Part shown: positions 45,605 through 54,550 of the stretch, piece by piece | Layout of the letters: each line of letters opens with the position of its first letter | Position numbering within the stretch: position 1 is the stretch's first letter | Source: Micromonospora purpureochromogenes | GTDB lineage: Bacteria > Actinomycetota > Actinomycetes > Mycobacteriales > Micromonosporaceae | Length of the DNA: 64,000 bases | Direction of reading: 5' to 3' | Assembly: GCF_900091515.1 (NCBI RefSeq) | Contig: NZ_LT607410.1 | Location: 2,480,001 to 2,544,000 of the forward strand | Position numbers and translations under genes: made by a program | The notes under the pieces: generated by a model | The model's input: only the letters and a program-made list of their open reading frames with translations | Databases searched by the model: none | What the model was told of the DNA's origin: nothing

Positions 45605-46258
45605 TCAGCGCAGCTCAGCGAGGGTGACCACCGGAGTGTCCGGGGTGGACCGGGGCGGAACGGTGAACAGCGGGGTGAACAACTGGGCCAGTGGGCCGAT
45701 GGCGAGGGCGTACGCGACGGTGCCGATGCCCGCCGTGCCGCCGAGCAGCCAGCCCAGGGCCAGCACGGTCACCTCGATGCCGGTGCGGATCAGCCGCACC
45801 GAGCTGCCCGGGCGCCGGGCGACCAGCCCGGTCATCAGGCCGTCGCGCGGGCCGGGGCCGAGGTCGGCGCCGAGGTAGAGGCCGGTCGCGACGCCGTTGG
45901 CGACGATGCCGGTCACCAGCAGGCCGATCCGCGCCGGCAGCGGCAGGTCCGCCGGGAGCAGCGCCACGGCGGCGTCCACGGCCAGGCCGATCACCACCAC
46001 GTTGCTGACCGTGCCGAGCCCGGGCCGCTGCCGCAGCGGGATCCAGAGCAGCAGCACCACCGCGCCGACCAGGATGCTCGCCGTGCCGACCGAGATGCCG
46101 GTCTGTCGGGACAGGCCCTGGTGGAAGACGTCCCACGGGTTCAGCCCGAGGCCGGAGCGGATCATCAGCGCCATGCTGACGCCGTAGAGGACCAGCCCGA
46201 CGTAGAGCTGGGTGAGCCGCCGGACCGGCCGGTGCCGCAGATTGCCAATCGCTGCCAT
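45605..46258 (-). CDS. YczE/YyaS/YitT-type membrane protein
   Basis: 217 residues, ATG at 46258 (a TTG at 46300 would extend it into the regulatory region). Five to six hydrophobic segments; RRLTQLYVGLVLYGVSMALMIRSGLGLNPWDVFHQGL is the hallmark of the YczE family (the region LGLNPWDVFHQG). Later blocks: GLYLGADLGPGPRDGLMTGL and SVRLIRTGIEVTVLALGWLLGG. Genes of this family are commonly divergent from MocR-type regulators, as here. Transport or membrane function is not established. Confidence 0.87.
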   Translation of the reverse strand: MAAIGNLRHRPVRRLTQLYVGLVLYGVSMALMIRSGLGLNPWDVFHQGLSRQTGISVGTASILVGAVVLLLWIPLRQRPGLGTVSNVVVIGLAVDAAVALLPADLPLPARIGLLVTGIVANGVATGLYLGADLGPGPRDGLMTGLVARRPGSSVRLIRTGIEVTVLALGWLLGGTAGIGTVAYALAIGPLAQLFTPLFTVPPRSTPDTPVVTLAELR

Positions 46259-46301
46259 GCATGCCACCCTAGGTGCCAATCGTGGCGAGAGAAGAGCCAA
46301 T
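46243..46301. promoter_or_regulatory. GCCAAT direct repeats between yczE-like and mocR-like genes
   Basis: GCCAAT at 46244, 46275 and 46296 (spacings 31 and 21 bp, near whole helical turns). The first two extend to an identical TGCCAATCG. MocR-family regulators usually bind direct repeats, so these are candidate sites controlling both divergent genes. Confidence 0.5.
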
Positions 46302-46316
46302 TTGGGAGGGGTGGCC

Positions 46317-47774
46317 GTGACCAGCCAGGTGCGGGGAGCCCAATTGGCTCGGCTGCTGGGGCAGTGGCACGCGCTTCCGGGCCGCCGTCGCAGCCCGGAC
46401 TACGCCGCGCTCGCCGCCGCGGTCCGCGGCCTGCTCGCCGACGGCCGGCTCCCCCTCGGGGTACGCCTGCCGGCCGAGCGGGAGCTGGCCGAGGCGTTGC
46501 GGATCAGCCGGACCACGGTCACCGCGGCGTACCGGCAGCTGCGCGAGACCGGGCACCTGGCCAGCCGGCGCGGGGCGGGCAGCTGGACCATGCTGCCCGG
46601 CACCCACCGGGTGGCCAGCACCGGGCTCTGGACCCCGCTGGACGACCGCGACATGATCGACCTGGGCGTCGCCGCGCTGGCCGCCCCGCCGCAGCTCGTG
46701 CCGGCCGCCCGCGCCGCCGCCGAGGACCTGCCCCGCTATCTCGGCGGCGCCGGCTACCACCCGACCGGGATCATCGAGCTGCGCGAGGCGGTCGCCCGGT
46801 CGTACACCGCCCGGGGGCTGCCCACCAGCGCCGAGCAGATCATGGTGACCAGCGGTACCCAGCACGCGCTGGACCTGGTGCTCCGGCTGGCGCTGGCGCC
46901 CGGCGGCAGCGTGCTGGTGGAGTCCCCGACCTATCCGAACGCGCTGGCCGCGCTGTCCGCCCGGCGGGCCCGGATCACCACCCACGGACTGGCCGTCGAC
47001 GGGGCCGGCTGGGACGCCGACCTGTTGCTGGGCAGCATCCGCCAGGTCCGGCCCAAGCTGGCCTACCTGATCCCCGACTTCCAGAACCCGACTGGTCACC
47101 TGATGTCGGCCGAGCTGCGCGAACGGGTGGTCGCCGTCGCCCACACCGCCGGCACCGACCTGGTCGTCGACGAGTCGTTCGTGGATCTCCCGCTGGACGG
47201 CACCGAGCTGCCCCCACCGGCGGCCACCTTCGACCGGCACAGCCGGGTGATCAGCATCGGCGGGATGAGCAAGCCGTACTGGGGTGGGCTGCGGATCGGC
47301 TGGGTACGCGCCTCCGCGCCGCAGGTGCAGCGGCTGGCCGCGGCCCGGGTCGGCGTCGACATGGCCAGCCCGGTGCTGGACCAGCTGGTCGCGGTGCACC
47401 TGCTCGCCGACGCGCCGACCATCGTCGCCGCCCGCCGGGCCCAGCTCGCCGCACAGCGCGACGCCCTGCTCGACGCGCTCGCGCAGCGCCTGCCCGACTG
47501 GCGGGTCACCGCGCCGCACGGCGGGGTAACCCTCTGGGCCGAGCTGGACGGGCCGATCTCCAGCGCGCTGGCCCGGGCCGCCGAGGAGGTCGGCGTACGC
47601 CTGGCGCCCGGCCCCCGGTTCGGCCTGGACGGGACGCTGGAACGCTTCCTGCGGCTGCCCTTCACCCTGCCCGCCGCCGACCTGGTCGAGGCGGTGGGCC
47701 GGCTCGCCGCGGTCCGCTACGACCTGGACCGGGCCGGGCGTCCGCAGTGGCGGGAGGCGACGGTCATCGCCTGA
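46317..47774 (+). CDS. MocR-family transcriptional regulator (GntR wHTH + aminotransferase-like)
   Basis: 485 residues. N-terminal GntR winged helix (LPLGVRLPAERELAEALRIS with RTTVTAAYRQLRETGHLASR) fused to a class I aminotransferase-fold domain: VTSGTQHALDLVLRLALAPG, VESPTYPNALAAL, PDFQNPTGHLMS, VVDESFVDLPLDG and the PLP-lysine region SIGGMSKPYWGGLRIGW (Lys in MSKPYWGG). The GTG at 46317 is favoured over the GTG at 46311 by spacing to ggagggg. Such proteins sense PLP or amino compounds and often regulate the divergent YczE gene. Confidence 0.92.
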   Translation: MTSQVRGAQLARLLGQWHALPGRRRSPDYAALAAAVRGLLADGRLPLGVRLPAERELAEALRISRTTVTAAYRQLRETGHLASRRGAGSWTMLPGTHRVASTGLWTPLDDRDMIDLGVAALAAPPQLVPAARAAAEDLPRYLGGAGYHPTGIIELREAVARSYTARGLPTSAEQIMVTSGTQHALDLVLRLALAPGGSVLVESPTYPNALAALSARRARITTHGLAVDGAGWDADLLLGSIRQVRPKLAYLIPDFQNPTGHLMSAELRERVVAVAHTAGTDLVVDESFVDLPLDGTELPPPAATFDRHSRVISIGGMSKPYWGGLRIGWVRASAPQVQRLAAARVGVDMASPVLDQLVAVHLLADAPTIVAARRAQLAAQRDALLDALAQRLPDWRVTAPHGGVTLWAELDGPISSALARAAEEVGVRLAPGPRFGLDGTLERFLRLPFTLPAADLVEAVGRLAAVRYDLDRAGRPQWREATVIA

Positions 47775-47836
47775 GCCCGACGCGGTGGACCCACCGGGGA
47801 CGCCACGCCGTGATCCCGGCTGCCAGACTGTGCGCC

Positions 47837-49126
47837 GTGACGGACGGCGGTACGACGCGGCGCGCGCCGCGGATGCGGGCCGTGACCGAGGGCGCCTCGG
47901 TCACCCCGCTGGAACTCTTCTTCGACCTGGTCTTCGTCTACGCGCTCACCCAGGTGACCGCGCTGATGGCGGGGGACCTGACCTGGTGGGGCATGCTGCA
48001 CGGGCTGCTCCTGCTGGCCCTGCTCTGGTGGTGCTGGTGCTGTTACGCCTGGTTGGGCAACACGGTGCGCGCGGACGAGGGGGTGGTCCGGGTGGCGCTG
48101 TTCGCGGTGATGGGCACCATGTTCGTCGTCGCGGTGACCATTCCCGAAGCCTTCACGGACCTGCCCGGCGGGCTCTCCGGGCCGGCCGTCTTCGCGGCCG
48201 GCTACCTGGTGGTCCGGGTGCTGCACCTGGTGATCTACTGGCACGCCGCCCGGGTCCAGGACGACGCCGCGCTGCGCCGGCAACTGCTGCGGGCGGCCCT
48301 GCCGATGCTGGCCGGGGCCACCGTGCTGTTCACCGCCGCCGTGCTGCCCCAGCAGCTCGCCGACTCCCCGCACCAGGAGGATGTCATCCGGACGGCGCTC
48401 TGGGTGCTCGCCCTCGTCGTCGACTACGGCGGCATCATGGCCATCGGCGCGCGAGGCTGGCAGGTCTACTCCGCCGCGCACTGGACCGAGCGACACGGGC
48501 TGATCATCATCGTCGCGCTCGGCGAGTCGCTGGTGGCGATCGGCGTCGGGGTGACCGCGCTGCCGATCTCCTGGCCCATCGTCGTCGCGTCGTTCCTCGG
48601 CATCGCGGTGGCCGCCGCGCTCTGGTGGGCGTACTTCGACGTGGTCTCGATCGCCGCCGAGCGGGTACTGGCCCGGGCCGAGGGCGCCGAGCGGGCCGCG
48701 CTGGCCCGCGACTCCTACACGTACCTGCACCTGCCGATGGTGGCCGGCATCATCCTGCTCGCCCTCGGCTTCAAGAAGGTCCTGTCGTACGTCGGCGACG
48801 GCACCGAGCACGACCTGACCGACCCGCTGCACGGCATCGGCCTGTACGCCCTCTACGGCGGGGTGATCCTCTACCTCCTCGGCCACCTGGGCTTCCGGCT
48901 GCGCAACATGCGTTCGGCCAACCGGCCGCGAGCGGTGACCGCCGTGCTGCTGGTGCTGCTGATCCCGGTCGCCGACCGCCTGCCGGCGCTGGCCGCCCTC
49001 GGACTGCTCGCCGTGGTCTGCGTCGGGATGATCGCGGTGGAGGTGGTGCTCTTCGGCGACGCCCGGCGCAAGCTGCGCGACGCCTTCCTCGCCGAGCACG
49101 GGTCCGCTGCGGCGCCCGAGCACTAG
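47837..49126 (+). CDS. Low-temperature-requirement A (LtrA) family membrane protein 1
   Basis: 429 residues, GTG start at 47837 (an ATG 36 bp later is possible). Opens with VTPLELFFDLVFVYALTQVTAL, the LtrA signature, and has about twelve hydrophobic helices. HWTERHGLIIIVALGESLVAIGVG is the second diagnostic block (RHGLIIIVALGES), followed by ALWWAYFD and RDSYTYLHLPMVAGIILLALG. The family name derives from a Listeria cold-growth locus; the molecular function is unknown. A paralogue follows directly. Confidence 0.9.
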   Translation: MTDGGTTRRAPRMRAVTEGASVTPLELFFDLVFVYALTQVTALMAGDLTWWGMLHGLLLLALLWWCWCCYAWLGNTVRADEGVVRVALFAVMGTMFVVAVTIPEAFTDLPGGLSGPAVFAAGYLVVRVLHLVIYWHAARVQDDAALRRQLLRAALPMLAGATVLFTAAVLPQQLADSPHQEDVIRTALWVLALVVDYGGIMAIGARGWQVYSAAHWTERHGLIIIVALGESLVAIGVGVTALPISWPIVVASFLGIAVAAALWWAYFDVVSIAAERVLARAEGAERAALARDSYTYLHLPMVAGIILLALGFKKVLSYVGDGTEHDLTDPLHGIGLYALYGGVILYLLGHLGFRLRNMRSANRPRAVTAVLLVLLIPVADRLPALAALGLLAVVCVGMIAVEVVLFGDARRKLRDAFLAEHGSAAAPEH

Positions 49127-49198
49127 ACCGGCCGCCCGACCGGGTGGGGTTGCGCCGATCCACCCCGGCCACGCCGGGCCTGCTGGGACACTGCGGGG

Positions 49199-50536
49199 GT
49201 GGGGGCAGCGGACCGGCGGCCGGGCGCGGCGGGCGGCGGCCAACGCTGGTCGCGCGGGGTCCGCCCCGGCGCGCCGGGGTCCCGGACCACCCGGCTGGAG
49301 CTGTACTACGACGTCGTCTTCGTGTTCGCCTTCCTCACCGTCACCACGGTGACGTCGAGCCGGCCGTCGGTGCCCAACCTGATCGGCTGCCTGCTGGTGC
49401 TGTCGCTGCTCTGGTGGTGCTGGACCGGGTTCGCCATCGTCGGCAACGCGGTCCGCACCGACCAGGGCGTGCTGCCGCTGATCGGCTTCGTCACCCTGGC
49501 CGCCACCTTCCTGCTCGCGCTCAGCATGCCCAAGGCGTTCGTGGACCGGCCGGGCGGGTTGAACGGCCCGCTCGTCTTCGCCGGTTGCTACTTCCTGGTC
49601 CGGATGTCGCAGCTGTCGGTCCTCGGCTGGGTGGAGTGGCCCGACCCGGCCCGCCGCCGGCGGTGGTTGCTGCTGGCCAGCCCGCCGGTGATCGCGACCG
49701 CGCTGCTGGTCACCGCCGCCCTGGTGCCGCACCGGGTCGCCGACGACGCCGCCGAGAGGTGGTTGCGGCTGCTGCTCTGGTCGTCGGCGCTCCTGGTCGA
49801 GTACGGGGCGGGCGTGCTGCTGCGTGGCGCCTACTGGGCGGTGCTGTCGGCCGGGCACTGGGCGGAACGGCACGCGCTGATCGTGCTGGTCGCGCTCGGC
49901 GAGTCGGTCATCGCGCTGGGCTTCGGCCCGCGGTTCGTCACCGAGTTGCCGCTGACCTGGCCGGTGATGGCGGCCGCCGTGCTCGGCATCGCGGTGGTCT
50001 CGGCGCTGTGGTGGGCCTACTTCGACACCCTCGCCCTGGCGATGGAGCAGGCGCTGCACGGCATCCGGGAACCCGCCGCGCGGGCGCGCCTCGCCCGGGA
50101 CGCGTACACCTACCTGCACCTGCCGCTGATCGCCGGGATCATCTTCGTCGCCCTGGGGCTCAAGGACCTGCTGGCCGAGGGTGCGGAGCCGGGCACGCCG
50201 GCCTGGGGGGAGCCGCTGGGCGGCTTCTGGGTGCTGGTGCTGCACGGCGGGGTGGCCGTCTACCTGCTCGGCCTGGCCGGGCTGGGGTGGCGGACATGGG
50301 GCGAGGTGCGGTGGGTGCCGCTGGCGACGGTGGTGCTGCTCGCGGCCCTCGGGCCGTTGTCCAGCCGGGTGCCCGAACTGGCCGCGGTGGGGCTGCTGGC
50401 GCTCGTCTGCGGCGCCTCCACCGGGGCGCAGACGATGGTCGACGGCCCCCGCCGGCGCCGGACCCGGCAGGTGGCGCTGGCGGAGCAGGAGGCGTCGGAG
50501 GCCGAGCAGAGCAGGTGGCGGGGCGAGCACCTGTGA
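49199..50536 (+). CDS. LtrA family membrane protein 2 (tandem paralogue)
   Basis: 445 residues, GTG start. Same organisation as its upstream neighbour: TTRLELYYDVVFVFAFLTVTT, WAERHALIVLVALGESVIALGFG, SALWWAYFDTLALAM and RDAYTYLHLPLIAGIIFVALG. The N-terminal Phe/Phe of the signature is Tyr/Tyr here, and many loops differ, so this is an old duplication. 72 bp separate the two genes. Function unknown. Confidence 0.9.
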   Translation: MGAADRRPGAAGGGQRWSRGVRPGAPGSRTTRLELYYDVVFVFAFLTVTTVTSSRPSVPNLIGCLLVLSLLWWCWTGFAIVGNAVRTDQGVLPLIGFVTLAATFLLALSMPKAFVDRPGGLNGPLVFAGCYFLVRMSQLSVLGWVEWPDPARRRRWLLLASPPVIATALLVTAALVPHRVADDAAERWLRLLLWSSALLVEYGAGVLLRGAYWAVLSAGHWAERHALIVLVALGESVIALGFGPRFVTELPLTWPVMAAAVLGIAVVSALWWAYFDTLALAMEQALHGIREPAARARLARDAYTYLHLPLIAGIIFVALGLKDLLAEGAEPGTPAWGEPLGGFWVLVLHGGVAVYLLGLAGLGWRTWGEVRWVPLATVVLLAALGPLSSRVPELAAVGLLALVCGASTGAQTMVDGPRRRRTRQVALAEQEASEAEQSRWRGEHL

Positions 50537-50593
50537 GCGGACGCCCGGGTGGCCGTGCCTGGCGAGGTTACCGGCCACGGCCACCCGAGGCGG

Positions 50594-52420
50594 TCAGATC
50601 TCGGCCAGCGTGCCCTCGTACATCTTGTCGATCTCGGCGGCGAAGTTGGTCTCCACGCCGCGTCGCTTGATCTTCAGCGACGGGGTCACCTCGCCGTGCT
50701 CGATGGTCAGGTCGCGCGGCAGGATGGTGACCTTCTTGATCGTCTCCCACCGGTTGAGCTTCGCGTTGAGCTGCGCGACGTACTCCTCGACCATGGCCTT
50801 CGCCTCGGGCGAGGCCACGACCTCGGCGTAGTCCCGGCCCTCCAGCGGTCCGCCGGCCGTCCAGCCCTTGATCGCGTCCGGGTCCAGAGTGACCAGCATG
50901 GTGCAGTAGTTGCGGGCCTGGCCGATCACGATCGCCTGCGAGGTGTACGGGCAGATCGCCTTGAACATGCCCTCGATGTGCGACGGGGCGATGTACTTGC
51001 CGCCGGAGGTCTTGACCAGGTCCTTCTTGCGGTCGGTGATCCGCAGGTAGCCGTCGTCGTCGAGGCTGCCGATGTCGCCGGTGCGGAAGAAGCCGTCCTC
51101 GGTGAACGCGGCCTTCGTCTCCTCGGGCAGGTTGTGGTAGCCGCGCATCACCGGCGTGCCCTTGACCAGGATCTCGCCGTCGGTGTCGATCCGGCACTCC
51201 AGGTCGCCCATCGCCCGGCCGACGGTGCCGATGCGCAGCCCCTCCGGCGGGTTGACGAAGTTGCCGGCGCTGGTCTCGGTCAGGCCGTACCCCTCGGAGA
51301 TGGGCAGGTTCGCGGCGGCGAAGAAGGTGGCGATCTCCTTGCTCAGCGGCGCCGCGCCGGAGACCAGCACCCGCATCCGGCCGCCGAGGCGGGCCTGGAG
51401 CTTGCTGAAGACCAGCTTCTCGGCCAGCGCGTACTTCAGCTTCAGCCCCGCCGGGACCGGCTGGCCGGCCTGCTCCAGCGCGACCTTCTCCTTGCCGACG
51501 CGGACCCCCCAGGCGAAGATCTTCGCCTTCGCGCCGCCGGCGCTCTGGGCCGTGGTGACGGCCTTGTTGTAGACCTTCTCGAAGACCCGGGGCGCGCCGC
51601 ACATCAGCGTCGGCCGCACCACGCTGAGCAGGTCGACCAGCTTGTCGATCCGCCCGTCCACGTACGTCGGCAGGCCGACGTGGGTGGCGCCGCAGAGCAG
51701 CGTCTTGCCGAACGAGTGCGACAGCGGAAGCCAGAGGTACTGCAGGTCGTCGTCGCGCAGCAGCCCCATCTCGGCCTGCGCCACGCCCTCCCAGCACCAG
51801 CCGCCGTGCAGCAGCTCGACGCCCTTGGGTCGGCCGGTGGTGCCCGAGGTGTAGATCAGGGTGGCCAGGTGCTCCGGGCCGATCGGGGCGACGAGCCGCT
51901 CGATCAGGTCCGGCTCGGCCGCCAGTCGCGCCGCGCCCTGCTCCTCCAGCTCCGCCAGGGTGAGCTGGGGTACGGCCGCGGCCGGGTCGACGGCGCCGTC
52001 GAAGAGCACCACGTGGGTGAGCGCGGGAAGCTCCGCCCCGGCGATCTTGGCAGCCTGGGCCGGGTTCTCGGCGAAGAGCACCCGGGAGCCGGAGTCGGCG
52101 ATGATGTAGACCGCGTCCTCGGGCTCGGTGGTGGGGTAGACCGTGGTGGTCGCGCCGCCGGCGCACATGATGCCGAAGTCGGCGATCACCCAGTCCAGCC
52201 GGGTGTTGGCCAGGATCGCCACCGGATCCTCCTGGCCGACGCCCAGCGCGTGCAGGCCGGCGGCGACCGCCTTGGCCCGCTGTCCGACCTGCTCCCACGT
52301 CAGCCAGACGGGGCCGGACTCGTCCGGGCCCGGGTGGGCGAACGCGTGCCGGTCGGGGGTGGCGGCCACGCGCTTGAGGAACATGTCGGGAATGGAACGG
52401 TACGGTACATCGAGAGCCAT
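50594..52420 (-). CDS. Long-chain acyl-CoA synthetase (FadD15-like, AMP-forming)
   Basis: 608 residues. ANL-superfamily motifs: LATLIYTSGTTGRPKGVEL (P-loop), LPLSHSFGKTLL, SEGYGLTETSAGNFVN, TGDIGSLDDDGYLRITDRKK and the C-terminal KTSGGKYIAPSHIE and PSLKIKRR region with the catalytic Lys. The typical FadD15 linker is present. Activates fatty acids to acyl-CoA via acyl-adenylate at the membrane. The ATG at 52420 was chosen because family similarity begins at MALDVPYRSIPDMFL. A Crp/GlxR-like dyad lies 31 bp upstream. Confidence 0.94.
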   Translation of the reverse strand: MALDVPYRSIPDMFLKRVAATPDRHAFAHPGPDESGPVWLTWEQVGQRAKAVAAGLHALGVGQEDPVAILANTRLDWVIADFGIMCAGGATTTVYPTTEPEDAVYIIADSGSRVLFAENPAQAAKIAGAELPALTHVVLFDGAVDPAAAVPQLTLAELEEQGAARLAAEPDLIERLVAPIGPEHLATLIYTSGTTGRPKGVELLHGGWCWEGVAQAEMGLLRDDDLQYLWLPLSHSFGKTLLCGATHVGLPTYVDGRIDKLVDLLSVVRPTLMCGAPRVFEKVYNKAVTTAQSAGGAKAKIFAWGVRVGKEKVALEQAGQPVPAGLKLKYALAEKLVFSKLQARLGGRMRVLVSGAAPLSKEIATFFAAANLPISEGYGLTETSAGNFVNPPEGLRIGTVGRAMGDLECRIDTDGEILVKGTPVMRGYHNLPEETKAAFTEDGFFRTGDIGSLDDDGYLRITDRKKDLVKTSGGKYIAPSHIEGMFKAICPYTSQAIVIGQARNYCTMLVTLDPDAIKGWTAGGPLEGRDYAEVVASPEAKAMVEEYVAQLNAKLNRWETIKKVTILPRDLTIEHGEVTPSLKIKRRGVETNFAAEIDKMYEGTLAEI

Positions 52421-52450
52421 CGCTGTAGCCGCCTTCAGGGGGTGGATGGA

Positions 52451-52466
52451 CGTGACGGGGGTCACG
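52451..52466. promoter_or_regulatory. Crp/GlxR-like dyad upstream of fadD
   Basis: CGTGAC-gggg-GTCACG (52451-52466) is a perfect dyad containing GTGA-N6-TCAC, the core of the Crp/GlxR consensus. It is 31 bp upstream of the acyl-CoA synthetase ATG. Confidence 0.45.
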
Positions 52467-52558
52467 CCGTTCTGCGGTTACCGAAGAGTATTGCCTGCAC
52501 CGGGGCATCGGCTAGCCCCGAAAGCGGTGAGCCGACCGTGTCCCGCGAGGTGGAACGC

Positions 52559-53500
52559 TCAGGCGTACCGGACGGCCCGCAGCGACCAGTCGTAGGTGGC
52601 CCGGATCCAGGACCGGCGCACCTCCAGGAAGGGTGCCAGGACCGGGTCACCGGCCAGCGCCGCCTCACCGACGAGGTAGTGGTCCAGCCGGTCGTTGAAC
52701 AGTCCGGCCGCCGTGCGGACGGCGGCGTCGACGTCCTGCCCGGTGCCGGCCGCGATGACGGTGACCAGGTTGTGCGGGTCGGGCGCGCCGCGCAGCTCCT
52801 TGCGGTGCGAGAAGAGGTCGTTGCACCAGCAGACCAGGTCGGTGGTGAGGTCGTCGAGGGCGAGCACCGCCGGGTCGGTGCGTCCTCCCCGGCCGGGCCG
52901 GACGTCGTACGCCAGATCGGTCAGGGTGAGGCTGGGGCGTACGCCGCCGGTGTGCCGGCGCAGCTGAAGGTACTCGGCCAGCTCCGGCACCCGCTGCTGC
53001 TGCCGGTTGGCCGCCTCCCAGAGCAGGGCCAGCAGGTACTCCCGCAACTCGGCCACCAGTCGCAGCAGCAGCGCCGGACGGCGGTGCGCGCGTACCCGCC
53101 GACAGATGTCGGCCAGCGCGATGCCCAGCGGCCCGCCGGCGGGCGCCGCCCCGCCGTCGGCGCCGTGCCGGTCGAGGACGTCCAGCAGCGCGCCGACGGT
53201 CGGCGCGAGCCGGCCCGGCTCGGCCCCGAGGTCGTCCTCGTCGCAGCTGTCGTCCACCACGAACAGCCAGGTGATCAGGTCGGTGAGCAGCCGCAGCCGG
53301 TCCACCGGCGCCCGTGGGCAGGCCCGGCCGGCGAGTTCGGCGGCGTCGGCGGCCCGCAGTCGGTGCCAGCGCGGCCCGTCCTCCACCAGCCCGAGGCTCC
53401 GGGCCCAGGTCAGGCTCTCCGCGGCGACCCGGCCGGTGGCGGAGTGCCGCCGGGCGGGGAAGGGGGGCTCGTGCAGTCCCGACCCGGCGATGCCGCGCAT
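52559..53500 (-). CDS. Class I terpene synthase
   Basis: 313 residues, a single alpha-domain terpene cyclase. The metal-binding Asp-rich motif DDSCDE is at 83-88 and the NSE triad N227-D-x-x-S231-x-x-x-E235 (NDLFSHRKE) binds the second Mg cluster. RRHTGG near 181 holds the diphosphate-sensor region and RY closes the protein (VRYA). PFPARRH near the N-terminus is also typical of bacterial sesquiterpene synthases. Product unknown; no prenyl transferase, methyltransferase or P450 is adjacent. ATG at 53500; the frame is open upstream but without similarity. Confidence 0.88.
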   Translation of the reverse strand: MRGIAGSGLHEPPFPARRHSATGRVAAESLTWARSLGLVEDGPRWHRLRAADAAELAGRACPRAPVDRLRLLTDLITWLFVVDDSCDEDDLGAEPGRLAPTVGALLDVLDRHGADGGAAPAGGPLGIALADICRRVRAHRRPALLLRLVAELREYLLALLWEAANRQQQRVPELAEYLQLRRHTGGVRPSLTLTDLAYDVRPGRGGRTDPAVLALDDLTTDLVCWCNDLFSHRKELRGAPDPHNLVTVIAAGTGQDVDAAVRTAAGLFNDRLDHYLVGEAALAGDPVLAPFLEVRRSWIRATYDWSLRAVRYA

Positions 53501-53740
53501 GGTGCCCCCTGTCCGCCGCCCGGAACGGGATCGGCGGGCAGAAGAGTACGACACCTCACATTGGCGGGAATCGCTCGGCGCGCATGGTGGGAAAACTCCT
53601 CGTGGCCGGTTTCGCACACCCGGAACCCGCCGCTGGCGGCAATCGTCCGGCTCTGGTCGGAATCGGTCGACCTGCCGAGCAGCACTTCTGATCACCTGGC
53701 CGCGCCGGTCCAGCCAGCCGGACGGCGTCGGGTCCGGAGG

Positions 53741-54370
53741 TCAGAGGCCGAGCGAGGCGTGGCGGAGCCGGTCGGCGAGGCCGGCGGAGCCGTCGACCTG
53801 GACCCGGGCCACCCGCTGCCGGCCCGAGAGGAAGAGCGCCAGCTCGCCCGGCGACCCGACCAGCCGGAGCCGTTCGCCGCCCCGGCCCACCGACAGCTCG
53901 CCGTGGCCGGGCGCCTGCACCAGCAGGTCGGCCGGGAACCGGCGCAACGCCGCCCGGGCCAGCAGGGCGGCCGGCTTCCACAGCCGCGCCCGCAGGCCGG
54001 CCGGCAGGTCACGCGGCTGCCATCCGGTCGCGGCCCGCCGGACGTCCTCGTGGTGGATGAAGAACTCCAGGGTGTTGGCCAGCTCGTCGGTGAGCGGGTT
54101 GCTCACCGGGCTCCACAGCGGCGGGCGGCGCACCAGGCCGACCAGCTCCGCCCAGGGGCGGGCGGCGACCCGCCGGCGCACCCGCTCGGCGTACCCGCGC
54201 AGCGGCGGGAGCACGATGCCGCCGGCGGCGTCCGGGCGACGCTCGCGCACCACCAGGTGGGCGGCGAGGTCGCGGGTCGTCCACCCCTCGTTGACGGTCG
54301 GTGCGTCCGGTCCCAGCTCCAGCATGAGATCGACGAGCGCCTCGCGCTCCGATCGGGCGTACCGCGGCAT
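53741..54370 (-). CDS. TIGR03085-family (maleylpyruvate isomerase-like) protein
   Basis: 209 residues. Starts with MPRYARSEREALVDLMLELG; TRDLAAHLVVRERRPDAA carries the metal-binding His of the DinB/MDMPI-like fold, and NTLEFFIHHEDVRRA supplies the second His pair. The C-terminal domain (LLVQAPGHGELSVGRGGERL) resembles the SCP-like part. These are TIGR03085 actinobacterial proteins of unknown substrate, possibly mycothiol-dependent. The 240-bp gap to the terpene synthase (53501-53740) shows nothing recognisable. Confidence 0.85.
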   Translation of the reverse strand: MPRYARSEREALVDLMLELGPDAPTVNEGWTTRDLAAHLVVRERRPDAAGGIVLPPLRGYAERVRRRVAARPWAELVGLVRRPPLWSPVSNPLTDELANTLEFFIHHEDVRRAATGWQPRDLPAGLRARLWKPAALLARAALRRFPADLLVQAPGHGELSVGRGGERLRLVGSPGELALFLSGRQRVARVQVDGSAGLADRLRHASLGL

Positions 54371-54550
54371 GAGGGTGATCGTAGGCGCGCCGGCCGGTGT
54401 CGGCGCGCCGGAGCGCGTGCCGCGGTGACCGGGGCGCGCCGGAGTGTGCCAGAGGGCACGTGACGGCGGACATACCGGGTCCGGGTCGGCGGAGGTGGCC
54501 GGGAGCGGTAAGGATGAGGGGGAACAGGGCGGCTTACGGCGGGGGACAGT

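Noticed and set aside
45554..47836. 760-codon N-terminal extension of the first LtrA gene
   Set aside because: The extension is an out-of-frame read of the yczE-like and mocR-like genes; LtrA similarity starts shortly after 47837.
53583..53691. 35-codon plus-strand ORF upstream of the terpene synthase
   Set aside because: No ribosome site, no neighbour on that strand and no recognisable sequence; likely chance.
50549..54463. Open frame of about 1300 codons on the plus strand
   Set aside because: It runs antisense through fadD, the terpene synthase and the TIGR03085 gene, all of which have clear motifs. Such long shadows are expected at this GC content.
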